Below are positions 1-6,315 of a DNA stretch of 10,982 nucleotides, piece after piece. Positions within the stretch are counted from its first letter, which is position 1, and each line of letters opens with the position of its first letter. The stretch comes from an uncultured Nitrososphaera sp. (lineage in GTDB: Archaea > Thermoproteota > Nitrososphaeria > Nitrososphaerales > Nitrososphaeraceae), in assembly GCF_946478925.1 (NCBI RefSeq), contig NZ_CAMLDP010000065.1, positions 1 to 10,982 on the forward strand, read 5' to 3'. Under the pieces are notes generated by a model. That model was not told the origin of the DNA. It did no database searches and saw nothing but the letters and a program-made list of their open reading frames with translations. The position numbers and the translations under genes were made by a program.

Positions 1-1
1 A

Positions 2-1285
2 GCTGTCGCAGGCATCACAATCATCAGCGCCATTGCGTTTTTACCCGACGTGGCTCTTCCCTTCAGGACAAGCGGCACCACAGAGGTTGAAAGCAGCAGC
101 GGGCCGACTCTGCGTGACAGCTCGCTTGTTCTAGAGCAGGTTGCAGAGGGGCTGCGGTTTCCTACCAGCATGGCGTTTCTGGACGCAAACAACATACTGG
201 TGCTTCAGAAAAACGACGGCCAGGTGCGGCTCGTTTCAAATGGCGAGCTTGTCGAACAGCCGGTCCTGCAGGTCGCCGTGGAAAACGACGTGGAGCGGGG
301 GCTTCTTGGCATAGCCGTGTGGAACGGCAGCAGCGCCACTGGCAACGAGGTGTTCCTCTACCTTACAGAAAACGTGACTGATGGGAAAGACACGCTTGCC
401 ATGAACAGGATATACAAGTACAATTACGACTGGGACAAAAAGACCCTGGTCAATGGCACGCTCCTCCTCGACCTTGCAGGTGGGCCTGGACCCTACCACA
501 ACGGCGGCAAGATGACAATCGGCCCCGACGGATATCTGTACGCAGTCATCGGGGACACAAACTTTAGCATGGGAATTTCAGACAACCATTTTACAGATCA
601 GGCTCCGGACTACAGGTCGGTCATAATACGCATTGACAGGGAAACAGGCAAGGCCCCAAGCGACAACCCGTTCTACGGGATAAAAGGATTAGAAAGAGCC
701 TACGCGTATGGCATTAGGAACAGCTTTGGAATGGACTTTGACCCCGTAACAAACAGGCTGTGGATGACCGAGAACGGCCCGACAACGTACGACGAGATAA
801 ACGTGGTGCCGCCGGGGTTCAACAGCGGGTGGGACAAGTTTACAGGCCCGATTGCAAAGAGCAACGCGACGATGGACGACCTTGTCATGGTAAAAGGTGC
901 AAAATACAGCGATCCGGTGTTTAACTGGTACATCCCAGTCGGCGTGACTGACATCGAATTTTTCAACTCTGACAAGCTGGGCGAGAAATACAGGAACAAT
1001 ATCTTTGTAGGAGACGTCAACAACGGCAACCTCTACTTCTTTGAAGCAAACCAGAACAGGACCGGGCTCTATTTCGGCGACGAGCAGTCCAACCTTGCAG
1101 ACCTCGTAGCAGACCCCGTGCCTGACAAGGACACTGGCAGGCTAGACGGCGAGCTTGCCCCGATAACCTTTGGCAAGGGCTTTGCTGCAATAACGGACGT
1201 TGAGACCGGCCCCGACGGATACCTGTATGTGCTCACGCACATTGACGGCAAGATATACAGGATAACAACGGGTGCAGGGCAGTAG
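2..1285 (+). CDS. PQQ-type glucose/sorbosone dehydrogenase family protein, 5' end missing
   Basis: This is a secreted or surface-anchored soluble aldose dehydrogenase-like beta-propeller. The frame is open from base 2, and the first residues (AVAGITIISAIAFLPDVALP) form a hydrophobic export or anchor segment. The true start is therefore upstream of the window, and the GTG at 50 is an internal codon. Family motifs seen include GPYHNGGKMTIGPDGYLY, the AYGIRNSFGMDFDP blade motif, RLWMTENGP followed by DEINVVPPGFNSGW, and a final blade motif GPDGYLYVLTHIDGKIYRI. Six N-glycosylation sequons (NGS, NVT, NGT, NFS, NAT, NRT) fit an exterior location. The family normally oxidises aldoses using PQQ. Neither the cofactor nor the substrate can be fixed from sequence, and PQQ synthesis is not evident here. 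T-rich tracts follow the stop. Confidence 0.88.
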   Translation, partial: AVAGITIISAIAFLPDVALPFRTSGTTEVESSSGPTLRDSSLVLEQVAEGLRFPTSMAFLDANNILVLQKNDGQVRLVSNGELVEQPVLQVAVENDVERGLLGIAVWNGSSATGNEVFLYLTENVTDGKDTLAMNRIYKYNYDWDKKTLVNGTLLLDLAGGPGPYHNGGKMTIGPDGYLYAVIGDTNFSMGISDNHFTDQAPDYRSVIIRIDRETGKAPSDNPFYGIKGLERAYAYGIRNSFGMDFDPVTNRLWMTENGPTTYDEINVVPPGFNSGWDKFTGPIAKSNATMDDLVMVKGAKYSDPVFNWYIPVGVTDIEFFNSDKLGEKYRNNIFVGDVNNGNLYFFEANQNRTGLYFGDEQSNLADLVADPVPDKDTGRLDGELAPITFGKGFAAITDVETGPDGYLYVLTHIDGKIYRITTGAGQ

Positions 1286-1327
1286 AGCGAGATGTTTTTA
1301 TTCAGAAGATGTTTTTGCCGAATGTTG

Positions 1328-1357
1328 GTTTCAACTCTTGTTATTATAGCGAATTAG
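1328..1357 (-). repeat. Solitary CRISPR-repeat-like 30-mer, copy 1
   Basis: Read on the minus strand, this element runs from CTAATTCGCTATAATAACAA to a 3' end GAGTTGAAAC. It matches the element at 3440-3469 in 22 of 30 ungapped positions, and all eight differences are transitions. The TTGAAAC end resembles the 3' end of many archaeal CRISPR repeats. No second repeat or spacer series lies next to it. It sits between two converging genes. Confidence 0.4.
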
Positions 1358-1360
1358 CTG

Positions 1361-1374
1361 CTCAGACGTCTGAG
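1361..1374. repeat. Perfect 14-bp palindrome
   Basis: CTCAGACGTCTGAG has 7-bp arms and no spacer. It lies in the gap between converging genes, three bases after the CRISPR-repeat-like element. It could be a protein-binding site or part of a bidirectional 3' end. Weaker stem-loops follow at 1386-1405 (GCATG/CATGC) and 1406-1425 (GGGATC/GATCCC). Confidence 0.45.
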
Positions 1375-1441
1375 ATCCTGAACAAGCATGGAAAAAGAAA
1401 CATGCGGGATCTCCCTGCTGATCCCGACAGCCGGTTTTGCC

Positions 1442-1999
1442 CTAATTCTTTTCCAGATGGACATGCACGGGCGTAGGATTCGAGATGATGTCAAACACTG
1501 GAGAGCGTTTTTGAGCAAGCTCGACCAGCTCTTGGAGCTTTTCCTCTGGCGCATCCGCCTTTATCCTGAAAGCCACATCAATCTTCTCGTACCCATTCCT
1601 TACTTTCTCTGACAGCCCCAGAAAGCCCTGCACGTCCAAGTCGCCTTGCAATGTCGATTCGACTTCATCTATCTTGATTCCTTGCGCCGCTGCGTGGTAG
1701 ATGAGACTTGTAGTCAGGCAGCCTGCCAGAGCAGCCAAGGCGTATTCCACCGGATTGGCTCCCTGATCCTGACCCAACAGCACAGGCGGCTCGTCCTTTA
1801 CGTATTCGAAAGGTTTGCTCCGGCTGTGCGTCTGGCACGCACCGTAAAACTCGTTGACCGTTGTCCGGTTGTTTCCACCATTGACCCATCGGTTCTTAGC
1901 CCTGAAATTGAACTTTGCGATGGTCGGGTTGCCTTTGACTGCTACCACTGTCTTGAACAGGTTGTCGACGTTTACTCCATTCACCGTTTTGTCTGTCAT
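1442..1999 (-). CDS. OsmC family protein (185 aa)
   Basis: This is an OsmC/Ohr-superfamily protein, a family that commonly reduces organic hydroperoxides through reactive cysteines. The motif NPVEYALAALAGC at residues 82-94 corresponds to the family's NPxEYxLxALAGC segment with the peroxidatic-type Cys94. The C-terminal part, RSPVFDIISNPTPVHVHL, matches the conserved end, but the usual Cys before PV is Ser166. The only other cysteine is Cys55, in an upstream loop, so any disulfide chemistry would need Cys55 or an outside thiol. The length fits the longer subfamily with an N-terminal extension. The ATG at 1999 has a TATA-like box about 24 nt upstream (leaderless). It diverges from the Lrp-like regulator. 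Family assignment is firm; the substrate is unknown. Confidence 0.92.
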   Translation of the reverse strand: MTDKTVNGVNVDNLFKTVVAVKGNPTIAKFNFRAKNRWVNGGNNRTTVNEFYGACQTHSRSKPFEYVKDEPPVLLGQDQGANPVEYALAALAGCLTTSLIYHAAAQGIKIDEVESTLQGDLDVQGFLGLSEKVRNGYEKIDVAFRIKADAPEEKLQELVELAQKRSPVFDIISNPTPVHVHLEKN

Positions 2000-2018
2000 A
2001 GCATTTTATGGCCCATAG

Positions 2019-2027
2019 ATGATAAAG
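2019..2027 (-). promoter_or_regulatory. TATA box of the OsmC gene
   Basis: On the minus strand CTTTATCAT is centred about 24 nt upstream of the ATG at 1999, the spacing expected for a leaderless archaeal transcript. Confidence 0.55.
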
Positions 2028-2214
2028 CGTCAACGGGAGTTGGACACCCGTATTCTACAAAATGCTGTAGGCAGTTTGCGGCAAAGGTTCAGGTTCCTTG
2101 ACGGCGAATTTGAAATACCGAGATCTACAGCAGTCAGAAGACGATGCCTGCTGCAGCGCTAACCTTATTGCCGACTAGTCAGCCTCACAAAGCAAGCGGG
2201 GCGCATATTATTAG

Positions 2215-3156
2215 TTGGATGCCATGGATGTGAGAATTTTCTGTGAAATGGCATTCAAGGGTCTTGATTACGATTCATTTACGGACAGGCACGTAAGCCC
2301 GGGGGCAATAGGCAGGAAGTTGGGGCTAGACGAAAAGACTGTTCGGGTAAGGGTGAAGAAGATGGAAGACGAGGGGTTCATAAAATACTACCAAGTGGTT
2401 CCCAATCTGGCATTATTTGGTCTTCAGAGCATATGCTCTTACAGGTTTGAGGCAATCAACATCATGACAAAGCGCAGGGTTGTGGAGCACATCCAGCAAA
2501 CTCCTCATGTCATTGAAGCGGCAGATTATCTTGGCCATGCAGTCTCTGTCAGCATAGCAGGCAATTCATCCAAAGAGGCCCAGACAGTCGCAGACAGCAT
2601 TGCCAAGAGGTTTGAGTTGACCACCATAGACCTAGGAGGACGACCAATCAGAAAGCCAATATCAAAACCGGACAAGCTTGACTGGCAGATAATTCTAAAG
2701 CTGAGGTATGACGCGTTATGCGGTACAAAGGATCTTGCCCAAGCGTTGTCGATAACACCCAGGATGGCGGAATACAGGATTACAAAGCTCTTTGGATCAG
2801 GCTCGCTACTAATCCGGGCAATACTTGATACGCAAAAGCAAGAGGGCCTGCTGTTTTACGAGCTAGAAGTCACGGTTGAAGAAACAAAACAGTTCGCAGT
2901 TGTCAAGCTCCTTAGCGAGATGTATGGAGAGAAGCTATGGTCCATACGCACTACTTCGGAAGGAGGCGTCTTGCTAGCCAATTTCTTTGGTTTCACTCTG
3001 GCAGAGCCAGAGCAAGCAGTAGTAACGACACTTGAGCTTGAAGGCGTCAGGGCATGTTCTGTCCTCATATTCAAGGAAGCGATAGAACCGCAAAGACCGA
3101 ATTGGCTGGACAAACTCATTGAAGAAAAGATAATGACCTCATCAAAGTCTGGCTGA
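2215..3156 (+). CDS. Two-headed Lrp/AsnC-type winged-helix regulator (about 313 aa)
   Basis: This is a predicted cytoplasmic DNA-binding regulator built as two tandem halves. Residues 28-52 (SPGAIGRKLGLDEKTVRVRV, then KKMED) form a first helix-turn-helix, followed by a wing (GFIKYYQVVPNLALFG) and an alpha/beta domain to about 145. Residues 155-200 (DWQIILKLRYDA, then TKDLAQALSITPRMAEYRIT) form a second helix-turn-helix followed by another alpha/beta region. This resembles AsnC-type N-termini, but the ligand-binding halves are too divergent for me to name a ligand. The frame opens with TTG at 2215, and an ATG at 2224 would remove only three residues and is equally likely. No well-placed TATA box is visible for either start; ATATTA at 2204-2209 is too close. 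It diverges from the OsmC gene and may control it, which is inference. Confidence 0.8.
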   Translation: MDAMDVRIFCEMAFKGLDYDSFTDRHVSPGAIGRKLGLDEKTVRVRVKKMEDEGFIKYYQVVPNLALFGLQSICSYRFEAINIMTKRRVVEHIQQTPHVIEAADYLGHAVSVSIAGNSSKEAQTVADSIAKRFELTTIDLGGRPIRKPISKPDKLDWQIILKLRYDALCGTKDLAQALSITPRMAEYRITKLFGSGSLLIRAILDTQKQEGLLFYELEVTVEETKQFAVVKLLSEMYGEKLWSIRTTSEGGVLLANFFGFTLAEPEQAVVTTLELEGVRACSVLIFKEAIEPQRPNWLDKLIEEKIMTSSKSG

Positions 3157-3200
3157 AACCCTACAAGCTCTTGATTGGCAGTTGGCGCTTTTCTGAAGGT

Positions 3201-3356
3201 CTAGACGGTTTTGATCATCTTTCCGAGTTCTTCTTCCTTCATGGTAGTCCCAGGGTGGGTGTCTTTGACATGTATCATGATGTGTTTCTTTACGTCCTCA
3301 TCTCCCTGGGGAGAGATTATAGTCCATCCGCACGGACAGGTCAGCATTTTTGCCAT
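3201..3356 (-). CDS. DUF1059-like small protein (51 aa)
   Basis: This is a compact protein with CPCGW near the N-terminus (Cys7, Cys9), then His25, His29 and His34, and an acidic/lysine C-terminal helix ending GKMIKTV. This matches the usual DUF1059 layout and length. The Cys/His set suggests metal binding, but no function is established. The frame runs upstream to another ATG at 3446, but that 30-residue extension does not resemble the family. The ATG at 3356 has CATATA centred about 25 nt upstream, so I chose it. It lies 126 nt downstream of the cupin gene on the same strand. Confidence 0.82.
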   Translation of the reverse strand: MAKMLTCPCGWTIISPQGDEDVKKHIMIHVKDTHPGTTMKEEELGKMIKTV

Positions 3357-3439
3357 GACACCAAATGCAAGAGCTTTGGTATATGCTTTTTTTAAGAGAT
3401 ACCAGCAATTATGAAAATCTATGCGTTCGGACTTTGATA

Positions 3440-3469
3440 GTTTCAATCCCTGTTGTTATAGTAGACTAG
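3440..3469 (-). repeat. Solitary CRISPR-repeat-like 30-mer, copy 2
   Basis: On the minus strand this runs from CTAGTCTACTATAACAACAG to GGATTGAAAC, ending like a typical archaeal CRISPR repeat (ATTGAAAC). It is in the same orientation as the copy at 1328-1357 and differs from it by eight transitions only. Its first bases overlap a 10-bp palindrome, AGACTAGTCT (3463-3472). It lies just downstream of the cupin stop codon. No spacers or further repeats are adjacent. Confidence 0.45.
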
Positions 3470-3482
3470 TCTTTTAGGCTCT

Positions 3483-3884
3483 TTATTCAAGCCATGTCGT
3501 CTTGCCGGGCTTTTTGACCTGTATGTGCGCAAAATCCTCGCCCTTTTGCGCGCCATGCCAGTGCCATGCGTACGCCGGCACGCACACAAAGTCGCCCTCC
3601 TCAAGGGTGTGCACATCATCCAGCCGCACCCGGGCAGAGTTGTCGCCTTCCATCTCCACTCTTGTCTGCAGCGCCACTATTCCCTTGCCTTTTGTTGCAA
3701 TAAGTATCTGGTCGGTCTCGTGGTAGTGCAGTTTGGTGCGGGCGCCGCGCAAAAACGTCACCAGGTACGCCTCGGCCTCCTTGCTTGCGGCTTCAGTCAC
3801 CATCTTTTTTATCTCTACCTGCCCTTCAAAATATTTCAGCATCGCCGAGTCGGGCGCAATGTCGCGGATGTTTCCCTTCAGCAT
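3483..3884 (-). CDS. Cupin-domain protein (133 aa)
   Basis: This is a single-domain cupin, a small beta-barrel that usually binds one metal ion. The first cupin motif is GARTKLHYHETDQILIATKG, giving His53 and His55 as ligands; Gln59 stands where Glu is common. The second motif is GDFVCVPAYAWHWHG, giving His108 or His110. The length is typical of stand-alone cupins. The ATG at 3884 is supported by TTTAAC centred about 26 nt upstream, overlapping the dehydrogenase stop codon, and the gene lies 25 nt downstream of that gene. It could be separately transcribed or the distal gene of the unit. The enzymatic role and substrate cannot be told; related folds range from dioxygenases to sugar isomerases. 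Confidence 0.85.
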   Translation of the reverse strand: MLKGNIRDIAPDSAMLKYFEGQVEIKKMVTEAASKEAEAYLVTFLRGARTKLHYHETDQILIATKGKGIVALQTRVEMEGDNSARVRLDDVHTLEEGDFVCVPAYAWHWHGAQKGEDFAHIQVKKPGKTTWLE

Positions 3885-3909
3885 TATTGAATACTGAAAT
3901 TAAGAGTAG

Positions 3910-4593
3910 TTAAATGTCTACTGACTGGCCGTTTCTATAGCGCGTGTCAAAGATCATCTCGGCTATCTTTTCCGCCACCTGCCCTGCCGTGAGCATCCTC
4001 GACTTGTTTTCCCGGTAGTACTTGGGATCCGACTCTTGCATTCTGGTGTCGACCTCGCCGGGGCAGATGGCCATGATGCGGATCTTATCCTGCACCTCCC
4101 AAGACAGGCTTTCTGTCAGGCCCATCATGCCAAACTTGCTTGCGCAGTACGCCGAGAGGTTTTCAAAACCCGTCTTGCCGGCTCCGGAACTGACGTTGAT
4201 TATCGTGCCCGTCTTGGCCAGGTGCGGCAGGACCGCTTTTGAGCAGAGAAACACGCTTTTTAGGTTAGAGTTCATCGTGTCGTCCCACTCTTTTTCAGAG
4301 GTGTTGACAAGTCTTTTGAGGTAAAAGATGCCGGCGTTATTTACCAAAATGTCGATTTGACCAAAGCGCGCGACTGCCTTTTCCGCTAGTCCTTCGACCT
4401 GCGATGCAACCCCGACGTCGCACACGACGCCCAGGACGCCATCGTGAAATTTCCGGGCTTCATTGACTGTACTGTCGACCTCGCTTTTTGTACGCGAGCA
4501 CACCACGACGTTGACGCTCTTTTTTGCAAGCAACAGCGCGGTTGCCTTTCCTATGCCACGGCCGCTTCCGGTCACTATGGCTGTTGTTGCCAT
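3910..4593 (-). CDS. Short-chain dehydrogenase/reductase (SDR, about 227 aa)
   Basis: This is a classical NAD(P)-dependent SDR with a Rossmann fold. Numbered from the ATG at 4593, TGSGRGIG (8-15) is the dinucleotide-binding loop, NNAG is at 85-88, and the catalytic residues are Asn110, Ser136 (INVSSGAG), Tyr149 and Lys153 (YCASK). CPGEVDTRM follows as the usual PG motif. Basic residues after the second strand (CSRTKSE) hint at NADP(H) preference, which is inference. The C-terminus is short and lacks the usual DGG ending. An ATG at 4599 would add two residues. The frame is open to 4683, but that extension overlaps the 41-residue Cys-rich gene and lacks SDR character. The SDR start lies 22 nt downstream of that gene. 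The substrate is unknown. Confidence 0.9.
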   Translation of the reverse strand: MATTAIVTGSGRGIGKATALLLAKKSVNVVVCSRTKSEVDSTVNEARKFHDGVLGVVCDVGVASQVEGLAEKAVARFGQIDILVNNAGIFYLKRLVNTSEKEWDDTMNSNLKSVFLCSKAVLPHLAKTGTIINVSSGAGKTGFENLSAYCASKFGMMGLTESLSWEVQDKIRIMAICPGEVDTRMQESDPKYYRENKSRMLTAGQVAEKIAEMIFDTRYRNGQSVDI

Positions 4594-4615
4594 AGGCATC
4601 TGCTGCAGCCTGCGC

Positions 4616-4741
4616 CTAAAATGTGTTAGAGTTGGCGGATTGCCAGCAGCAACACTGTACAAGCGTGCAGTTTGGGCATTCACCGTCTGACCGGGCCCGG
4701 GCGCATTCCTTGGGATCGCAGCCGCAATCGGAACACCTCAT
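4616..4741 (-). CDS. Cys-rich microprotein (41 aa)
   Basis: This short reading frame starts at ATG 4741 and contains nine cysteines in 41 residues: CSDCGC near the start (3, 6, 8), Cys13, CPNC (22, 25) and a CCC cluster (30-32), ending at TAG. The spacing suggests one or two bound metal ions such as zinc, or a redox cluster. A minus-strand TATA-like sequence, TTTTATC at 4765-4771, is centred 27 nt upstream of the ATG, matching the leaderless pattern of the neighbours. It precedes the SDR gene by 22 nt on the same strand and diverges from the thioredoxin-like gene. I do not recognise a family. It could still be a chance frame, and conservation would decide. Confidence 0.55.
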   Translation of the reverse strand: MRCSDCGCDPKECARARSDGECPNCTLVQCCCWQSANSNTF

Positions 4742-4763
4742 ATGGCGTTTATTGTGCAGGCGC

Positions 4764-4772
4764 GGATAAAAG
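4764..4772 (-). promoter_or_regulatory. TATA box for the 41-aa Cys-rich gene
   Basis: CTTTTATCC on the minus strand is centred 27 nt upstream of ATG 4741. Together with the plus-strand box at 4782-4788 it forms a compact divergent promoter in the 69 nt between the two start codons. Confidence 0.5.
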
Positions 4773-4781
4773 GATCTACAG

Positions 4782-4788
4782 TTATATC
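4782..4788 (+). promoter_or_regulatory. TATA box for the thioredoxin-like gene
   Basis: TTATATC is centred 26 nt upstream of ATG 4811. It supports that start over the in-frame ATG at 4742, which lies upstream of the box. Confidence 0.65.
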
Positions 4789-4810
4789 TCCTGCACAAAA
4801 CACTGACCGT

Positions 4811-5812
4811 ATGCAACTCATACCGGCCGCGCCGGCTCCCGAGTTCAAAGAGATCTCGGGCTGGGCCAATTCTTCTAACCCGCTTTCGATAAAGTCGCTG
4901 AAAGGCAAGGTCGTCATACTCGACTGCTGGACCTACACCTGCGTATTCTGCCTGCGCACCATACCAACACTAAAGCGCCTGCAGGAAAAGTACGGCAAGC
5001 ACGGCCTGCAGGTGGTGCAAGCGCATTCCGCGGAATACCACTTTGCAACCGACCACGCCAATATTTCAAGAGCTCTTGCTCGTTACAACGCGAGCCTGCC
5101 GAATGCCTTTGACACCAAGAACAAGACATGGGAGGCGTACGGCAACATGTACTGGCCAAAGCACGTCATAATAGACCATGCAGGGTTTGTGCGCTACGAG
5201 CACGCCGGCTATGGCGACATTACCGAGTTTGAGCCCGTTATCGCTGAACTTTTGGAAGAGGCAGGGACCAAGCCGGCAGTCGACTATGACGACAAGAACC
5301 CAGACGACGAGATTTTCGACACGTACGGTATGCACTTTTCAGGCATGGCGCCAGAGATATGCGTCGGCTACTCCCGCATGAGGCGCTTTGGCAACAACCA
5401 GACGTTCAGGCCGGACGAGCCGAGCGTCGCAGTAGATTCCGGCTCGCACTTTGACAACGTCGTCTACCTGCGCGGGAAATGGGTCTGGCAACGCGAAGGC
5501 GTCCAGTTTGCGCCGGGAGGCAAGGAGCAAAAGCCTGCAGTAATCATGAAATACAATTCTGCCAAGAGGGTGCACGGCATCATGGGCACGTCAGACGGCA
5601 GGCCGGGCAGGGCGGAGGTAAGGCTGGACGGAAACCTGCTGGCAAAGGAGCAGCTGGGCAAGGACGTCAAACTTGAAAGCGGCGCAAGCGTCGTCGACAT
5701 CGAATGGCCCTTCATGCACAACCTGGTAAAGACGGAGAAGCAGGAGGTGCACGAGATAGAGATAATACCGCGCTCGGACAATTTCGTGTTCTATACGTTC
5801 GTGTTTGGGTAA
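4811..5812 (+). CDS. Thioredoxin-like protein with DipZ-type C-terminal domain (333 aa)
   Basis: This is a two-domain thiol protein. Residues about 10-155 form a TlpA/ResA-like thioredoxin fold with the active site WTYTCVFCLRTIP (Cys44, Cys47) and the cis-proline region YWPKHVIID. The WTYTCxxCxRTxP wording is typical of the DipZ group. Residues about 180-333 (ICVGYSRMRRFG, VYLRGKWVWQREGVQF, and a final YTFVFG) match the beta-rich C-terminal domain of DipZ. The CcdA-like membrane domain of DipZ is absent, and no signal peptide is visible, so the protein is probably cytoplasmic, unlike exported TlpA/DipZ domains. The start was set by a TATA box 26 nt upstream; an ATG at 4742 would add 23 residues without family character. 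A peroxiredoxin gene follows after 35 nt, suggesting thiol exchange between them (inference). Confidence 0.88.
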   Translation: MQLIPAAPAPEFKEISGWANSSNPLSIKSLKGKVVILDCWTYTCVFCLRTIPTLKRLQEKYGKHGLQVVQAHSAEYHFATDHANISRALARYNASLPNAFDTKNKTWEAYGNMYWPKHVIIDHAGFVRYEHAGYGDITEFEPVIAELLEEAGTKPAVDYDDKNPDDEIFDTYGMHFSGMAPEICVGYSRMRRFGNNQTFRPDEPSVAVDSGSHFDNVVYLRGKWVWQREGVQFAPGGKEQKPAVIMKYNSAKRVHGIMGTSDGRPGRAEVRLDGNLLAKEQLGKDVKLESGASVVDIEWPFMHNLVKTEKQEVHEIEIIPRSDNFVFYTFVFG

Positions 5813-5817
5813 GTAAG

Positions 5818-5826
5818 TTTTTTATC
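5818..5826 (+). promoter_or_regulatory. TATA box of the peroxiredoxin gene
   Basis: TTTTTTATC lies in the 35-nt gap after the thioredoxin-like gene and is centred about 25 nt upstream of ATG 5848. The peroxiredoxin can therefore be transcribed on its own. Confidence 0.6.
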
Positions 5827-5847
5827 GGCTGCAAGGTATGTTCCTTC

Positions 5848-6315
5848 ATGTCAGAGCTAGCTGAAGGGAGCGTGGCGCCCGACTTTGCAATGCGCGATTC
5901 AAACGACAAGGTTTTCAAGCTGTCGGACCTGAAAGGGAAAAAGAACACGGTCGTTTACTTTTACCCCAGAGACTTTACGCCAGGCTGCACGACAGAGGCA
6001 GCCGAGTTTACCCGCGATTACAAGAAATTCCAGGACGCCGGCATTGAAATAATAGGCATCAGCCCCGACACGGAGGACTCGCACGACAAGTTCCGCGAAA
6101 AGATGGGCATACCATACCCGCTCGTGTCAGACCCGGAAAAAGAGGTGGCAAAGAGCTACGGCGTGTACGGGAAAAAGATGTTCATGGGCCGCGAGTTTAT
6201 GGGCGTCATCAGGTCGACGTTTCTTGTGGACAAGTCCGGCAAGGTGGTCAAGGTGTTTGGCAAGGTCAAGCCGGCAGGCCACAGCAAAGAAGTGCTAGAG
6301 TCATTTAGCAGTTGA
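5848..6315 (+). CDS. bcp: Bcp/PrxQ-type thiol peroxidase, single-Cys (155 aa)
   Basis: This cytoplasmic peroxiredoxin reduces H2O2 and organic hydroperoxides. The N-terminal APDF motif (10-13) is followed by VVYFYPRDFTPGCTTEA, which contains the peroxidatic Cys47 in the family's PxxxTxxC setting. Arg122 (VIRSTFLVD) is the conserved active-site arginine. Many PrxQ proteins carry a resolving Cys five residues after the first; here that position is Ala52, and Cys47 is the only cysteine in the protein. It must therefore be regenerated by an external thiol, and the adjacent thioredoxin-like protein is a candidate. Length is normal for the family. The ATG at 5848 fits both the family N-terminus and the TATA spacing. 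The frame upstream of it belongs to the preceding gene's region. The 3' end overlaps the ferritin-like gene by 15 nt, tail to tail. Confidence 0.95.
   Translation: MSELAEGSVAPDFAMRDSNDKVFKLSDLKGKKNTVVYFYPRDFTPGCTTEAAEFTRDYKKFQDAGIEIIGISPDTEDSHDKFREKMGIPYPLVSDPEKEVAKSYGVYGKKMFMGREFMGVIRSTFLVDKSGKVVKVFGKVKPAGHSKEVLESFSS

Noticed and set aside
1286..1441. A true CRISPR array around the first repeat-like element
   Set aside because: Only one copy is present here and no regularly spaced repeats follow, so an array cannot be called.
1646..2101. Long plus-strand frame opposite the OsmC gene
   Set aside because: It is a shadow of the OsmC coding region with no protein family character.
4594..4683. 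Longer N-terminus for the SDR gene (start at 4683)
   Set aside because: The 30 extra residues precede the Rossmann strand, have no family similarity, and overlap the 41-residue Cys-rich frame. ATG 4593 (or 4599) gives a normal SDR start.
5704..5847. Longer peroxiredoxin start inside the thioredoxin-like gene
   Set aside because: The family N-terminus begins at ATG 5848, which has its own TATA box. The extension is out-of-frame sequence of the upstream gene.
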